From assembly GCA_016722045.1 (NCBI GenBank), contig JADKGY010000029.1, positions 558,001-622,000 of the forward strand: a DNA stretch of 64,000 nucleotides, in the 5' to 3' direction. Shown here piece by piece: positions 8,862 through 18,019 of the stretch (the first letter of the stretch is position 1; each line of letters starts with the position of its first letter). The stretch is from Candidatus Opimibacter skivensis (GTDB taxonomy: Bacteria; Bacteroidota; Bacteroidia; Chitinophagales; Saprospiraceae). The position numbers and the translations under genes were made by a program. The notes under the pieces are model-generated. The model did not search any database and was not told where the DNA came from. It saw only the letters and a program-made list of their open reading frames with translations.

Positions 8862-9845
8862 ATGGCTGGAAGAAAGTATGTATATAACGAATCAACTCTC
8901 TCTTTTGAGGAATATCGTACACCTGGGAAGTTCAGAGTATTTAGCTTTTTCGGTTATCTCTGTGCTACGATTGTAACCGCGACGATATTTCTTTCCCTGC
9001 ATAACAAGTATTTCCCCTCTCAAAATGAACTCAGCCTGATGAGGGAACTTGATCAGATGAAATATCAGTATGCCACGATCAACGATCAGATCAATCTCAT
9101 GTCAGAAGATCTCAACACAGTGCACGAACGTGATGGAGGTATCTTGAGATTCATGCTCGGTATGGACCCTTTAGATGAGTCAGTATGGGAAGGTGGTGTC
9201 GGGGGTAGTGACAAATATGCCAAGCTCATTCAATATCCAAACTCAGGACAACTACTTGTAGAGACACAGGAAAAGGTGGACAAATTGATGCTACAGCTCA
9301 AAGTTCAGAAATTATCCCTTGATAGTATTCTGACAAAAGCAAATGCAAAAGAAGATATGCTCGCCAGCATTCCCAGCATTAAACCGGTGAGAATTGATTT
9401 ACTAAAGAAAAGCTTAAGTGCACTTTCCGGTTTTGGCATCCGGCTTCATCCGGTTCACAAAGTGGAGAAAATGCATACTGGTGTTGACTTTACAGCTCCT
9501 CCGGGATCTCCTATTCAGGCCACAGGTAATGGTAAAGTAATCACCGCAGAATATGGAAGAGTTGGATATGGCAATCATATCGTGATTGATCATGGCTATG
9601 GCTATACAAGCCTATATGGTCACATGGCCACTCTTTCAGTGAAAGAAGGCGATATTGTACATAAAGGACAAACTATTGGCACTGTTGGCACAACAGGCCT
9701 TTCCACTGGTCCTCACTGTCATTATGAGGTACGCATCAAAGGCAATCCCGTAGATCCGATCATCTATTGTATGGATGACCTTACGCCTGAAGAATATCAG
9801 ACCCTGGTCCAGAGAGCAGGAATAGAGAATCAGTCTTTTGACTAG
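8862..9845 (+). CDS. M23-family (LytM) cell-wall endopeptidase, membrane anchored
   Basis: The 327-residue protein has a cytoplasmic N-terminus, one membrane segment (about 26-46), a periplasmic coiled-coil-like region (about 52-165) and a C-terminal M23 domain. All zinc and catalytic residues are visible: H205 and D209 in HTGVDF, H254 in YGHM, and H285 and H287 in HCHYEV. The GFGIRLHPV entry motif is typical. Such enzymes cut peptide crosslinks in peptidoglycan for growth or division. With every active-site residue present it should be an enzyme rather than an EnvC-like activator. It lies between divergent alaS and a MerR gene and is closed by a strong hairpin. Confidence 0.93.
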   Translation: MAGRKYVYNESTLSFEEYRTPGKFRVFSFFGYLCATIVTATIFLSLHNKYFPSQNELSLMRELDQMKYQYATINDQINLMSEDLNTVHERDGGILRFMLGMDPLDESVWEGGVGGSDKYAKLIQYPNSGQLLVETQEKVDKLMLQLKVQKLSLDSILTKANAKEDMLASIPSIKPVRIDLLKKSLSALSGFGIRLHPVHKVEKMHTGVDFTAPPGSPIQATGNGKVITAEYGRVGYGNHIVIDHGYGYTSLYGHMATLSVKEGDIVHKGQTIGTVGTTGLSTGPHCHYEVRIKGNPVDPIIYCMDDLTPEEYQTLVQRAGIENQSFD

Positions 9846-9873
9846 TCATCTTTAAAATTTAATCCGGGTAATT

Positions 9874-9914
9874 GAAAGGGAACGGACCAGTTAAAGGCTG
9901 GTCCGTTCCCTTTT
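9874..9914 (+). terminator. Rho-independent terminator after the M23 gene
   Basis: A perfect 16-bp stem (AAAGGGAACGGACCAG against CTGGTCCGTTCCCTTT) with a 7-base loop is followed by TTTTAATTT. It starts about 30 bases after the M23 stop codon. The stem is preceded by A residues, so it could also stop leftward transcripts. Confidence 0.92.
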
Positions 9915-10064
9915 AATTTGATTCCGATGTTCACCAGGATGTTCAATTGTCTTCATTTCTACTTGCATTTTCTTTGCAACCTCCTTGATGGAAAACCTTA
10001 ATTTAGAAGCAGTAAGGAATACCGTATCAGTAATTATCCCTATATTTAGGTGAATCCTGATCGA

Positions 10065-10409
10065 ATGAAATCCATCGAAATCCAGAACCTCGATAAGTTA
10101 TATTATACGATAGGTGAAGTTGCAGAAATGTTTGAAGTATCAAGGTCTCTTCTCCGGTACTGGGAAAATGAGTTTGCCTTTCTCACACCCAGAAAAAACA
10201 GAAAGGGGGACAGATTATTTACAAAAGAAAATATCCAGCAGATCCAGATCATTTACAACCTTGTCAAAGTGAGGGGCTTCACACTTGAAGGGGCTAAACA
10301 GGAACTCAAAAAGGAAAAATCAAATCTTACTGAACAGTTTAATCTGGCAGATCGGATAAAAGACATTTATGCCCGGCTAAAGGCCCTTGAGGAAAAACTT
10401 TCCTCCTAA
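10065..10409 (+). CDS. MerR-family transcriptional regulator
   Basis: A short regulator with an N-terminal winged helix-turn-helix of MerR type (LYYTIGEVAEMFEVSRSLLRYWENEF) and a second DNA-contact region (RLFTKENIQQIQII), followed by a short C-terminal helix (LADRIKDIYARLKALEEKL) for dimerisation. It has no ligand-binding or metal-binding cysteine domain, so the signal is unknown. I chose the ATG at 10065. A GTG at 10050 would add five residues, but a TATATTTA box at 10041-10048 close to the Bacteroidota -7 consensus would put the transcript start after that GTG. Its stop overlaps the convergent ABC ATPase gene by 4 bases. Confidence 0.88.
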   Translation: MKSIEIQNLDKLYYTIGEVAEMFEVSRSLLRYWENEFAFLTPRKNRKGDRLFTKENIQQIQIIYNLVKVRGFTLEGAKQELKKEKSNLTEQFNLADRIKDIYARLKALEEKLSS

Positions 10410-11035
10410 TCGACCACGCTTACTACTCCATCAAGATTAATCCTTGCGGTGCAATAGCTTATTTCAAGTGCATCATTGGAAGCTATTACAAGTGTTTGAA
10501 ATTCTCTTAACTGGCCAAGAAGGTTAAAAAACCATGTTTTACCCTGTTCATCAAGATTGGATGTGGGTTCATCCAATAAAACCAATGGACGATCATCCAG
10601 TAACGTCAATCCCAGTTTGACTCTTTGTTTCATTCCAGAAGAAAAAGATTTTATCTGCTGATCGGGGCTAAAGGGATAATGAAGATTCGAAAACCAGTCT
10701 TGAAAAATCGGATATCCTTTAAGTAATCCAAGGCTTTTATGTAAATGAAATAATTCTTTCAGTGAAAGCTCTTCGATCACAGAATTGTAAGGTGCAACGA
10801 AATGAACCTGACGAAACAACGATTCTTCAGGAATCTTTTTTCCTTCCAGATAATATGTGATGACACCTGAAGTAGGAAGCATTCCACCCGATAAAATCTT
10901 AAGAAGCGTTGATTTGCCAGATCCATTGGATCCTGTGATGGCGAACCGGCTGCCTGCCCTGATTTCAAAAGAGAGGTTGTTGAATATGGGTTTTTGGTTG
11001 AAAGCCTTACTCAGCTTTTGTATATACAGATCCAT
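10406..11035 (-). CDS. ABC transporter ATP-binding protein
   Basis: This 209-residue ATPase has a Walker A motif (GSNGSGKST) near residue 35, a Q-loop region, the signature SFSSGMKQRVKL, and Walker B with D-loop (LVLLDEPTSNLDEQG). It is short, with only the core domain, like CcmA or lipoprotein/drug-efflux ATPases. No permease gene is next to it. Its start lies inside the end of lpxA (29-base overlap), so it is translated as the last gene of the lpxD-lpxC/fabZ-lpxA unit. The transported substrate is unknown. An envelope lipid or lipid A related role is suggested only by position. Confidence 0.9.
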   Translation of the reverse strand: MDLYIQKLSKAFNQKPIFNNLSFEIRAGSRFAITGSNGSGKSTLLKILSGGMLPTSGVITYYLEGKKIPEESLFRQVHFVAPYNSVIEELSLKELFHLHKSLGLLKGYPIFQDWFSNLHYPFSPDQQIKSFSSGMKQRVKLGLTLLDDRPLVLLDEPTSNLDEQGKTWFFNLLGQLREFQTLVIASNDALEISYCTARINLDGVVSVVD

Positions 11036-11813
11036 TGACCGGGTTATGCGCTCTGAAACCTCTCATGATACCACGTTCTGATTGATCTACAAAATCAAGG
11101 ATTAAATCCTTTTCAGGCCCGTCAGGTAATGTCTCTTTAATCACAGAGACGGCCTGTGTGATATTGTATCCGCGTACAAACAGGACACGATATATATCCT
11201 GGATGGCATGAATTTGTTCCTGAGTAAATCCTCTGCGTTTCAATCCGGTGACATTGACACCTACAAACGACAATGGTTCTCTGGCAGCTTTCACGTAAGG
11301 AGGAATATCTTTTCTGACGAGTGCACCGCCACCAACCATGACATGTTCACCGATTTTGACAAACTGATGTACAGCTACTAGTCCTCCGATGACAGCGTGA
11401 TGACCAATGTGAATATGACCGGCCAGATTTACATTATTGGCAAGAATACAATTGTGGCCGATGATGCAATCATGAGCAACATGTACATACGCCATCAACA
11501 ATGAATTGTCCCCGATAGAAGTTTTGAAACTGGCCTTTGTGCCGCGGTTAATTGTACAATATTCCCTGATGGTCACATTGTTTCCTATTTCAAGTGTTGA
11601 ATTTTCACCTTCAAACTTCAAATCCTGCGGAGAAGCTCCAACTACGGCGCCGGGAAAGATATTACAATGATCTCCGAGTCTTGTACCATTCAGTATGCTG
11701 GCGTTTGCTCCTATCTTGCAGCCCTTCCCGATCACAACATCTTCCTCAATAGTGGTAAAAGGTCCTACCTGGACGTCACGTCCGATTTTCGCATTGCGAT
11801 GAATATTATTCAT
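11007..11813 (-). CDS. lpxA: Acyl-ACP--UDP-N-acetylglucosamine O-acyltransferase LpxA
   Basis: LpxA adds the first acyl chain to UDP-GlcNAc in lipid A synthesis. The 268-residue protein shows a left-handed parallel beta-helix of hexapeptide repeats from about residue 5 to 190. The catalytic histidine lies in YVHVAHDCIIGHNC, and GGLVAVHQFVKIG is also conserved. The C-terminal helical domain begins at LKRRGFTQEQIHAIQ. I use the ATG at 11811-11813 (MNNIHRNAKIG), which overlaps the lpxC-fabZ stop by 8 bases (ATGAATAA) and gives a standard length. The longer frame up to 11852 would lie within the fabZ end. Confidence 0.96.
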   Translation of the reverse strand: MNNIHRNAKIGRDVQVGPFTTIEEDVVIGKGCKIGANASILNGTRLGDHCNIFPGAVVGASPQDLKFEGENSTLEIGNNVTIREYCTINRGTKASFKTSIGDNSLLMAYVHVAHDCIIGHNCILANNVNLAGHIHIGHHAVIGGLVAVHQFVKIGEHVMVGGGALVRKDIPPYVKAAREPLSFVGVNVTGLKRRGFTQEQIHAIQDIYRVLFVRGYNITQAVSVIKETLPDGPEKDLILDFVDQSERGIMRGFRAHNPVNGSVYTKAE

Positions 11814-13206
11814 TTCTTGGTTCGTTACGCACAATTTGTGCTGTGAGTTCACTTTCTGAAACTAACCTGCTCCCTACATAAGCTGTACCATACATATGGC
11901 ATATTCCTCTTCGTATCGGAACCAGAAGTTGCATTTTGAGAATAAGTTGATCACCGGGAACAACTTTGCTTTTAAATTTTGTATTGTCAATTTTCAATAA
12001 TAATGTAGCCCAGTTTTCAGGATCTGGTACTTTGCATAAGATAAATACACCTCCAACCTGTGCGAGTGCTTCCACTTGCAGCACACCTGGAAAAATAGAA
12101 TTCCCCGGGAAGTGGCCCTGAAATAAGGCTTCATTAAAGGTAATATTCTTGACACCCACAATGGATGTCTCATCCATTTCTACAATCTTATCCACCAACA
12201 GGAAAGGATACCTGTGCGGCAGCATTTTGCGAATGTCTTCTATTCCATATAATGCCGGTTGATCCGGATCAATCTTAGGTCTGCCTTTTGTTTTACGCTG
12301 CTCAATAAGTTTTCTTTTCAGCAGCTTAGTAAATTCAATATTGGCTGTATGACCTGGTTTGCGCGCGACAATTTTGCCTTTGATAGGCCTGCCCAACAAT
12401 GCAAGATCACCAATGACATCTAAAAGTTTGTGTCTCGCTGGTTCGTTTTCAAACTTAAGCGAAGTCGTATTCAGAATACCTGTTTTTTCAACTTTGATAC
12501 TTTGCTTGCCAAGCTTTTTCGCCAACCTATCTAATTCATCCTGATCCATCAAACGATCAGCGATCACAACTGCATTTTCAAGATCACCTCCTTTGATAAG
12601 ATTCTGATCAAATAGCTGTTCAAGTTCTCTTATAAATACAAAAGTTCTGCAAGGCGCTATCTGCGTTTCGTATTCATCAATATTGTGAAGGCTGGCATAT
12701 TGATGACCAAGGATTTGTGAATTGAAATCAATCATGGCTGTGATTTCAAACTTATCACCCGGTAATGCCAGTAATTCTGTACCAGTGACCTCATCCTTAA
12801 ACGATATAGGTTCTTCTATCTCGAAATATTCCCGATCCATGTCCTGTTCTAAAAGACCTGCAGCATGAATACCTTGTACAAAATGCAAAGCGCTACCATC
12901 CATGATAGGTATTTCAGGACCATCTACTTTAATAAGCACATTATCGACACCCATCCCTGACAATGCGGAGAGAACGTGTTCTATAGTGCTTATTTGTGCG
13001 TCACCATTTTTTATGGTTGTGCCCCGGTTTGTGGATACTACCTGGCCTACATCTGCTATCAGTACGGGTTGATCTTTCATATCTACCCGCATAAACCGAA
13101 TACCATGATTAGCTTCAGCAGGTTCAAATTCTACAATTACAGATTTACCTGTATGAAGCCCCACCCCTTCCTGTCTGAAAGACTTTGCTATCGTCTTTTG
13201 TTTCAT
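11806..13206 (-). CDS. lpxC/fabZ: Bifunctional UDP-3-O-acyl-GlcNAc deacetylase / 3-hydroxyacyl-ACP dehydratase (LpxC-FabZ fusion)
   Basis: The 466-residue protein joins two enzymes. Residues 1-300 are LpxC, the zinc deacetylase that commits the pathway to lipid A: zinc ligands H77 (IEHVLSAL), H259 and D263 (HKLLDVIGD), and catalytic H286 (GHTANIEF). Residues 325-466 are FabZ, the dehydratase of fatty acid elongation: LPHRYPFLLVDK, catalytic H365 in GHFPGN and E379 in QVEALAQ. This fusion is characteristic of Bacteroidota. It ties lipid A flux and fatty acid flux, which share the 3-hydroxyacyl-ACP pool. The start overlaps the lpxD stop by 4 bases (ATGA), so translation is coupled. Confidence 0.97.
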   Translation of the reverse strand: MKQKTIAKSFRQEGVGLHTGKSVIVEFEPAEANHGIRFMRVDMKDQPVLIADVGQVVSTNRGTTIKNGDAQISTIEHVLSALSGMGVDNVLIKVDGPEIPIMDGSALHFVQGIHAAGLLEQDMDREYFEIEEPISFKDEVTGTELLALPGDKFEITAMIDFNSQILGHQYASLHNIDEYETQIAPCRTFVFIRELEQLFDQNLIKGGDLENAVVIADRLMDQDELDRLAKKLGKQSIKVEKTGILNTTSLKFENEPARHKLLDVIGDLALLGRPIKGKIVARKPGHTANIEFTKLLKRKLIEQRKTKGRPKIDPDQPALYGIEDIRKMLPHRYPFLLVDKIVEMDETSIVGVKNITFNEALFQGHFPGNSIFPGVLQVEALAQVGGVFILCKVPDPENWATLLLKIDNTKFKSKVVPGDQLILKMQLLVPIRRGICHMYGTAYVGSRLVSESELTAQIVRNEPRNE

Positions 13207-14246
13207 TCCTTTTCCTTTTTAGCGGAGGCAATCTGCCTTTCCAAAGCTTCTATTCGTTTTATATAGTCAGGAAGCTGCTTAAATACAGCATATGATTTCA
13301 AATAGTCATTATAGTTTATCGCAGGATAACCGAATATGCGGGCTCCCTCACCAAATTTTCCTGTATGAACGCCACTTTGGGCCTGAATCTCAACCCGGTC
13401 TGCGATTTTAATATGTCCGGCGATTCCTACCTGTCCACCTATACGCACGTGCTTACCTATCTCGGAACTACCTGCAATACCAGCCTGCGCTGCAATTGCT
13501 GTATGGTCCCCTATATTAACATTGTGAGCTATCTGAACCAGATTGTCAATTTTTGTGCCTTTACCTATTCTTGTTACTGACAATGTCCCTCTGTCAATTA
13601 CAGTATTCGCCCCTATTTCTACATCTTCTTCTATGATTACTATGCCCACATGGTTCACTTTCACATAATGGCCTTCTTCATTGGGCCTGTAGCCAAATCC
13701 GTCACTCCCAATGACAGCATTTGCATGGATTATACAACGATCTCCGATTTGCGTATTTGGGTAAATCTTGACTCCGGGATATATTATGACCTCAGTACCA
13801 ATTACCGTTCCATGCCCGATATATACCTGGGGATAAATGATACTTTTTGACCCTATAGAGCACTCACTCTCAATAAACGAGTATGCACCGATAGACACAT
13901 CCGGAGCAAACTGACAGGAAGGGTCAGTAACAGCTAAATCCGAAATACCGGGCTGAGGGGTGCCATTTTTACTGAATTTCTCTACAATGAACATCATAGC
14001 TCCGTAAACATCGTCCACTTTAATCAATGTTGCCTGTATGGGCATTTTCGGGACAAACTCCCTACCCACCAGCAAAACACTTGCATTTGTGGTGTATGCA
14101 TGATCTTCATACTTGGGGTTGGCCAGAAATGTCACGGTGCCTGGTCTGCCTTTGTCTATCTGGGATGGTCCGTGGATTTTCTTCTCACCATCACCTACCA
14201 GTTCACCATGGAGCAGCTTGCACAATTGTGCTGCATTCAGTATCAT
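13203..14246 (-). CDS. lpxD: UDP-3-O-(3-hydroxyacyl)glucosamine N-acyltransferase LpxD
   Basis: LpxD adds the second acyl chain in lipid A synthesis. The 347-residue protein has the N-terminal uridine-binding domain (residues 1-100, with GTVTFLANPKYEDHA), a hexapeptide beta-helix (about 105-300) with VIGSDGFGYRP and the catalytic LVQIAHNVNIGDHT, and a C-terminal helix (RIEALERQIASAKKEKE). It is the first gene of a tightly overlapping lpxD-lpxC/fabZ-lpxA-ATPase operon. A perfect TAATTTTG box sits 4 bases before the ATG, so the mRNA may have almost no leader. Confidence 0.96.
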   Translation of the reverse strand: MILNAAQLCKLLHGELVGDGEKKIHGPSQIDKGRPGTVTFLANPKYEDHAYTTNASVLLVGREFVPKMPIQATLIKVDDVYGAMMFIVEKFSKNGTPQPGISDLAVTDPSCQFAPDVSIGAYSFIESECSIGSKSIIYPQVYIGHGTVIGTEVIIYPGVKIYPNTQIGDRCIIHANAVIGSDGFGYRPNEEGHYVKVNHVGIVIIEEDVEIGANTVIDRGTLSVTRIGKGTKIDNLVQIAHNVNIGDHTAIAAQAGIAGSSEIGKHVRIGGQVGIAGHIKIADRVEIQAQSGVHTGKFGEGARIFGYPAINYNDYLKSYAVFKQLPDYIKRIEALERQIASAKKEKE

Positions 14247-14250
14247 GCGG

Positions 14251-14258
14251 CAAAATTA
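14251..14258 (-). promoter_or_regulatory. -7 box (TAATTTTG) of lpxD
   Basis: On the minus strand this reads TAATTTTG, a perfect match to TAnnTTTG, followed by CCGC and the lpxD ATG. No TTG is seen 19-21 bases upstream. If used, transcription would begin within one or two bases of the start codon. Confidence 0.45.
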
Positions 14259-14366
14259 ACATTCATAGGCTATCTAACCCAGTTTATCATTGACATTCTA
14301 TCCTAAATTATCAAAATAGAATCACCTATATATAAACCTGAAACCAGATATATCGACTTCTCTATT

Positions 14367-14374
14367 TAATTTTG
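14367..14374 (+). promoter_or_regulatory. -7 box (TAATTTTG) of the TMTC-like gene
   Basis: A perfect TAnnTTTG match ends 4 bases before the ATG at 14379. It is the same octamer as the lpxD box on the other strand of this 132-base divergent gap. No TTG is found at the expected distance. Confidence 0.4.
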
Positions 14375-14378
14375 GGCC

Positions 14379-16301
14379 ATGACCAAGAGTAAAAATCAAC
14401 AAAAGAAAACCGGGAAATCGAAAGATACCCGCAAAAACATAAAGAACCACAAGCTTGATGGACAAGATTGGAAATACCTTGGTATAAGCCTTATTTTAAC
14501 CCTATTTGCCTTTATTGGCACTATAGGACATCAATTTGTCAATTGGGATGATGATTATAATCTCGCGAATAATAACAACACAACTCTCCTTAATTGGGAT
14601 AATATTGTCAATATTTTCTCTCAACATGTGATAGGTAACTACAATCCTCTACCCATCCTGACCTTTACAATTGAACGGTCACTTGTAGGCCTTAGTCCTG
14701 CTCTTTACCACATAGACAATCTTATCCTTCACCTTATCTGCGTGTTTTTCATTTACAGGATATTCAGGGCACTTGATCTGACGGCCCTGGCATCCGGAGC
14801 AGGTGCTGTACTATTTGGCCTTCATCCTATGAGGGTTGAATCTGTGGCGTGGGTCACGGAAAGGAAGGACGTTCTGTTCGGAGCCTTTTTCCTCAGTGCT
14901 CTTTGGTTCTATATTATCTATGTCAAGACGGGCTATGCAAGAAAATACTTTTACGCTGCAATGGGGCTGTTCGTATTTGCGCTGTTTTCTAAAATTCAGT
15001 CTGTATCCCTACCCCTTACAATGCTTTTGGTGGACTACTATTTCAAGCGGCCATTAAACATCAAATTGGTGATAGAAAAATGGGCCTTTTTCCTTCTGGC
15101 TCTCATTATCGGTTTGGTGGGATTTTACTTTCTTGGCAAACAAGGCTCAATCAATGACAAAACAAATTATAACATCATCGAGCGTCTCATGATCGGAGGT
15201 TACTCCCTTGGCATTTATCTTGTAAAATTTATTTTCCCTTACCGGATGTCTCCATTGTATCCATACCCGGCTAAATTACCGGTTGATGTTTACATAGGGC
15301 CAGTTGTGGGCTTAGGTATTCTTGGTTTTATCTACATGGCCTATAAAAAAGATTGGAGACCATATTTGTTTGGTGTTCTTTTCTTTATTGTCAATGTCAT
15401 GTTTGTACTACAGATTGTTGGTGCAGGCCAGGGTTACCTGGCGGATCGTTTTACTTATATTCCGTACGCCGGATTAATTTTCATTGTTGTCTATGCGGGT
15501 CAGTGGCTTTTTAACACAAACCATGCGGCTGCCAAACCAGCTTTATATGGCTTTGGGGCCGTAATACTCATCTTCATGTTTATGACTTTTAAACAAGCTA
15601 AAATATGGCAGGATAGCGATACACTCTGGACACATGTTCTTAAATACTACAAGGATACACCGCTTCCTTTCCGAAACAGGGCTAACTATCGACGGGATGA
15701 AGGCAGGATTGAGGAAGCCTTAGCTGATTATGATTCAGCGATACGACTTAAGCCTGATGGAGCTTTGTACAATTCCAGAGCCAAGCTTTATTTTAATCTT
15801 CAGAAATATGAGCAGGCCATGAAGGATTACAATCTGGCTATCGAATCGGACAGCACACAAGGTGAGTACTATGTCAACAGAGGTGCAGTATTTGCTTTAT
15901 CCGGTCAGCTTCAACTGGCATTAAATGATTTTGACAGAGGATTAACCCTTGATCCTAAACATGCTAATGGCTACAAAAACAGATCATTGGTCTTTCAATC
16001 CTTCCAGCAGTGGGATAAAGCGATCAGTGATATCACCACTTACCTCGGCATGCATCCGGAAGATGCAGATCTATGGTATGAAAGGGGGCGCTTAAAAAAC
16101 ATTCTTAATCAGCAGGCAGATGCTATATCGGATATTGACCGGGCCATTCAGTTAAATAGCAAACAAGGCTTGTACTATTATGAAAAAATGAAAAGCTATC
16201 TGGCCCTCAATCAAAAAGACAATGCCATTCAGCAATACAACATTGTAAAACAATTTGGAATAAAAATAGAACCGGAAGTGCAGGCAGCATTATCAAAATA
16301 A
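14379..16301 (+). CDS. Polytopic membrane protein with C-terminal TPR repeats (TMTC/O-mannosyltransferase-like)
   Basis: The 640-residue protein has a very basic N-terminus (residues 1-28), then about ten membrane segments to residue 410, then four or five tetratricopeptide repeats (about 430-640). The early loop has FVNWDDDYNL, and the next region reads FGLHPMRVESVAWVTERKDVL. Both resemble the TMTC/DUF1736 family, whose eukaryotic members are cadherin O-mannosyltransferases with a GT-C fold. In bacteria the activity is unproven, so a lipid-linked sugar transferase is an inference. The TPRs begin near RNRANYRRDEGRIEEALADYDSAI. It probably forms a unit with recN, 36 bases downstream. Confidence 0.8.
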   Translation: MTKSKNQQKKTGKSKDTRKNIKNHKLDGQDWKYLGISLILTLFAFIGTIGHQFVNWDDDYNLANNNNTTLLNWDNIVNIFSQHVIGNYNPLPILTFTIERSLVGLSPALYHIDNLILHLICVFFIYRIFRALDLTALASGAGAVLFGLHPMRVESVAWVTERKDVLFGAFFLSALWFYIIYVKTGYARKYFYAAMGLFVFALFSKIQSVSLPLTMLLVDYYFKRPLNIKLVIEKWAFFLLALIIGLVGFYFLGKQGSINDKTNYNIIERLMIGGYSLGIYLVKFIFPYRMSPLYPYPAKLPVDVYIGPVVGLGILGFIYMAYKKDWRPYLFGVLFFIVNVMFVLQIVGAGQGYLADRFTYIPYAGLIFIVVYAGQWLFNTNHAAAKPALYGFGAVILIFMFMTFKQAKIWQDSDTLWTHVLKYYKDTPLPFRNRANYRRDEGRIEEALADYDSAIRLKPDGALYNSRAKLYFNLQKYEQAMKDYNLAIESDSTQGEYYVNRGAVFALSGQLQLALNDFDRGLTLDPKHANGYKNRSLVFQSFQQWDKAISDITTYLGMHPEDADLWYERGRLKNILNQQADAISDIDRAIQLNSKQGLYYYEKMKSYLALNQKDNAIQQYNIVKQFGIKIEPEVQAALSK

Positions 16302-16337
16302 AAGCCGAACTTTCCATTCCTTCATCCAGTATAAATT

Positions 16338-18002
16338 ATGTTGACCCGGCTTATCATTCGAAATTATGCAATCATTCCTGAGCTGGATTTGCAGCTCCTT
16401 CCGGGCTTATCGGCCATAACGGGTGAGACAGGAGCAGGCAAATCTATTTTACTTGGGGCCCTTGGTCTTGCACTGGGCAGAAGGGCTGACTTCAGAATAT
16501 TACCTGATGAAGAATCAAAATGCATCGTTGAAGCCCACTTCGAATTGCAGGACAATTCGCTCAAAGAATTATTCCTAAGAGAATCACTTGATTTTGACCA
16601 TCAGATGATTTGCAGGCGGGAAATATCTTCCGGCGGCAAAAGTCGTTCTTTTGTCAATGACACTCCTGTATCGCTTAAAGTCTTACAGGAATTGACCGGA
16701 CATCTGATCGAGCTACACCAGCAACATGACAATTTAGCTCTTCAAACAAAAGAATATCAGGTGAATGTGCTCGATACATTGAGTGGCGCACTCACTTTGT
16801 CTAAAAATTATCGATTGACCTATAGCCATTTGGTTCAATTAAAAAATGATCTATCCAAAACAAAAGAAATTGAACTCTCTTCAGCCAGGCGAAAGGATTT
16901 TCTGAAGTTTCAGATTGAAGAATTAGAAAATGCAAAACTTACCCCAGGCGAAATCGACAAACTGGAACAAGAACAGAATGTACTGAAACACGCAGAATCC
17001 ATTGATCATACTTTGGAGTTGATTCAAAAAATATTAAATGATGGGCCGCATGCTCTCAACAATCAGTTGACTACACTCATTAAACAAATTGAATCAGTTC
17101 GTCATGTCTCGCATCCACTGGCCTTGATAGGTGATCGTATACAAGCTCTGCGTTTGGAAGTGCAGGATATCACACTGGAAGCAGGAAGAATGGATGGTAT
17201 TGTTCAAAACGATCCCTTTCATCTTGGACGAATTGAATCAAGACTAAATCAACTATACACCCTGATTAAAAAATATCAGAACAAGGATGAAAATGGACTC
17301 ATTAATCAATATGCATCATTAAAAAAAGAATTGAATGAATTATCTTCTGTAGGTGATCTCATTGAAAAACTGGAAAAAAATATTGCGCAGACCACGATCG
17401 CTATACAAAAGGAAGCTGAGCAATTGTCCCAGAAAAGAAAAAAAGGAGCTGAAAAAATAATACCCCAGATGGTCAGTTTGATCCATGAACTGGGTATGCC
17501 CAATGGTCAATTTTCGATTGAACTAAATCCGCTCCAGTCTCCGGGACCGGATGGCATGGATGACATTCAATTCTTGTTTTCAGCAAATAAAGGAATGTCA
17601 TTACAACCTATTCAATCTGTGGCTTCAGGAGGAGAGTTATCAAGATTAAGTCTTGCTTTGAAGTCTTTATATGCGGCTCAGGCAAAATTACCAACCATTA
17701 TTTTTGATGAAATCGATACAGGTATTTCCGGAGAAGTGGCGTGGCGAATGGGACAACTCATCCGTTCATTATCTAAAGGCCATCAGGTCCTGATGATCAC
17801 GCACTCACCTCAGATAGCGGTCCATGCTAAAGTGCAATATCACGTCTCCAAAATCGGAACAGGAGCAAGAGATAAATCCTCCGTGATGCTTCTGACGCCT
17901 GCAGACAGATTGGTGGAAATAGCCAAAATGCTAAGTGGCGACCAACCTTCCAAAGAAGCATTAGCAAATGCCAAAAGCCTTATGAATGCAGTAAAAAACT
18001 GA
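16338..18002 (+). CDS. recN: DNA repair protein RecN
   Basis: RecN is an SMC-like ATPase used in double-strand break repair. The 554-residue protein has an N-terminal Walker A (ITGETGAGKSILLGAL, about 27-42), two long coiled-coil arms (about 155-400, with IELSSARRKDFLKFQIEELENAKL), and the C-terminal half of the ATPase with signature VASGGELSRLSLALK and Walker B IIFDEIDTGISGEV. Length is normal. It follows the TMTC-like gene closely and converges with the histidine kinase gene 17 bases downstream. No hairpin terminator is visible in that gap. Confidence 0.97.
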   Translation: MLTRLIIRNYAIIPELDLQLLPGLSAITGETGAGKSILLGALGLALGRRADFRILPDEESKCIVEAHFELQDNSLKELFLRESLDFDHQMICRREISSGGKSRSFVNDTPVSLKVLQELTGHLIELHQQHDNLALQTKEYQVNVLDTLSGALTLSKNYRLTYSHLVQLKNDLSKTKEIELSSARRKDFLKFQIEELENAKLTPGEIDKLEQEQNVLKHAESIDHTLELIQKILNDGPHALNNQLTTLIKQIESVRHVSHPLALIGDRIQALRLEVQDITLEAGRMDGIVQNDPFHLGRIESRLNQLYTLIKKYQNKDENGLINQYASLKKELNELSSVGDLIEKLEKNIAQTTIAIQKEAEQLSQKRKKGAEKIIPQMVSLIHELGMPNGQFSIELNPLQSPGPDGMDDIQFLFSANKGMSLQPIQSVASGGELSRLSLALKSLYAAQAKLPTIIFDEIDTGISGEVAWRMGQLIRSLSKGHQVLMITHSPQIAVHAKVQYHVSKIGTGARDKSSVMLLTPADRLVEIAKMLSGDQPSKEALANAKSLMNAVKN

Positions 18003-18019
18003 TTAATACTACCCGTTTG

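Noticed and set aside
11814..11852. Longer lpxA start overlapping the fabZ end by 47 bases
   Set aside because: The ATG at 11813 gives the standard LpxA N-terminus and a compact 8-base overlap.
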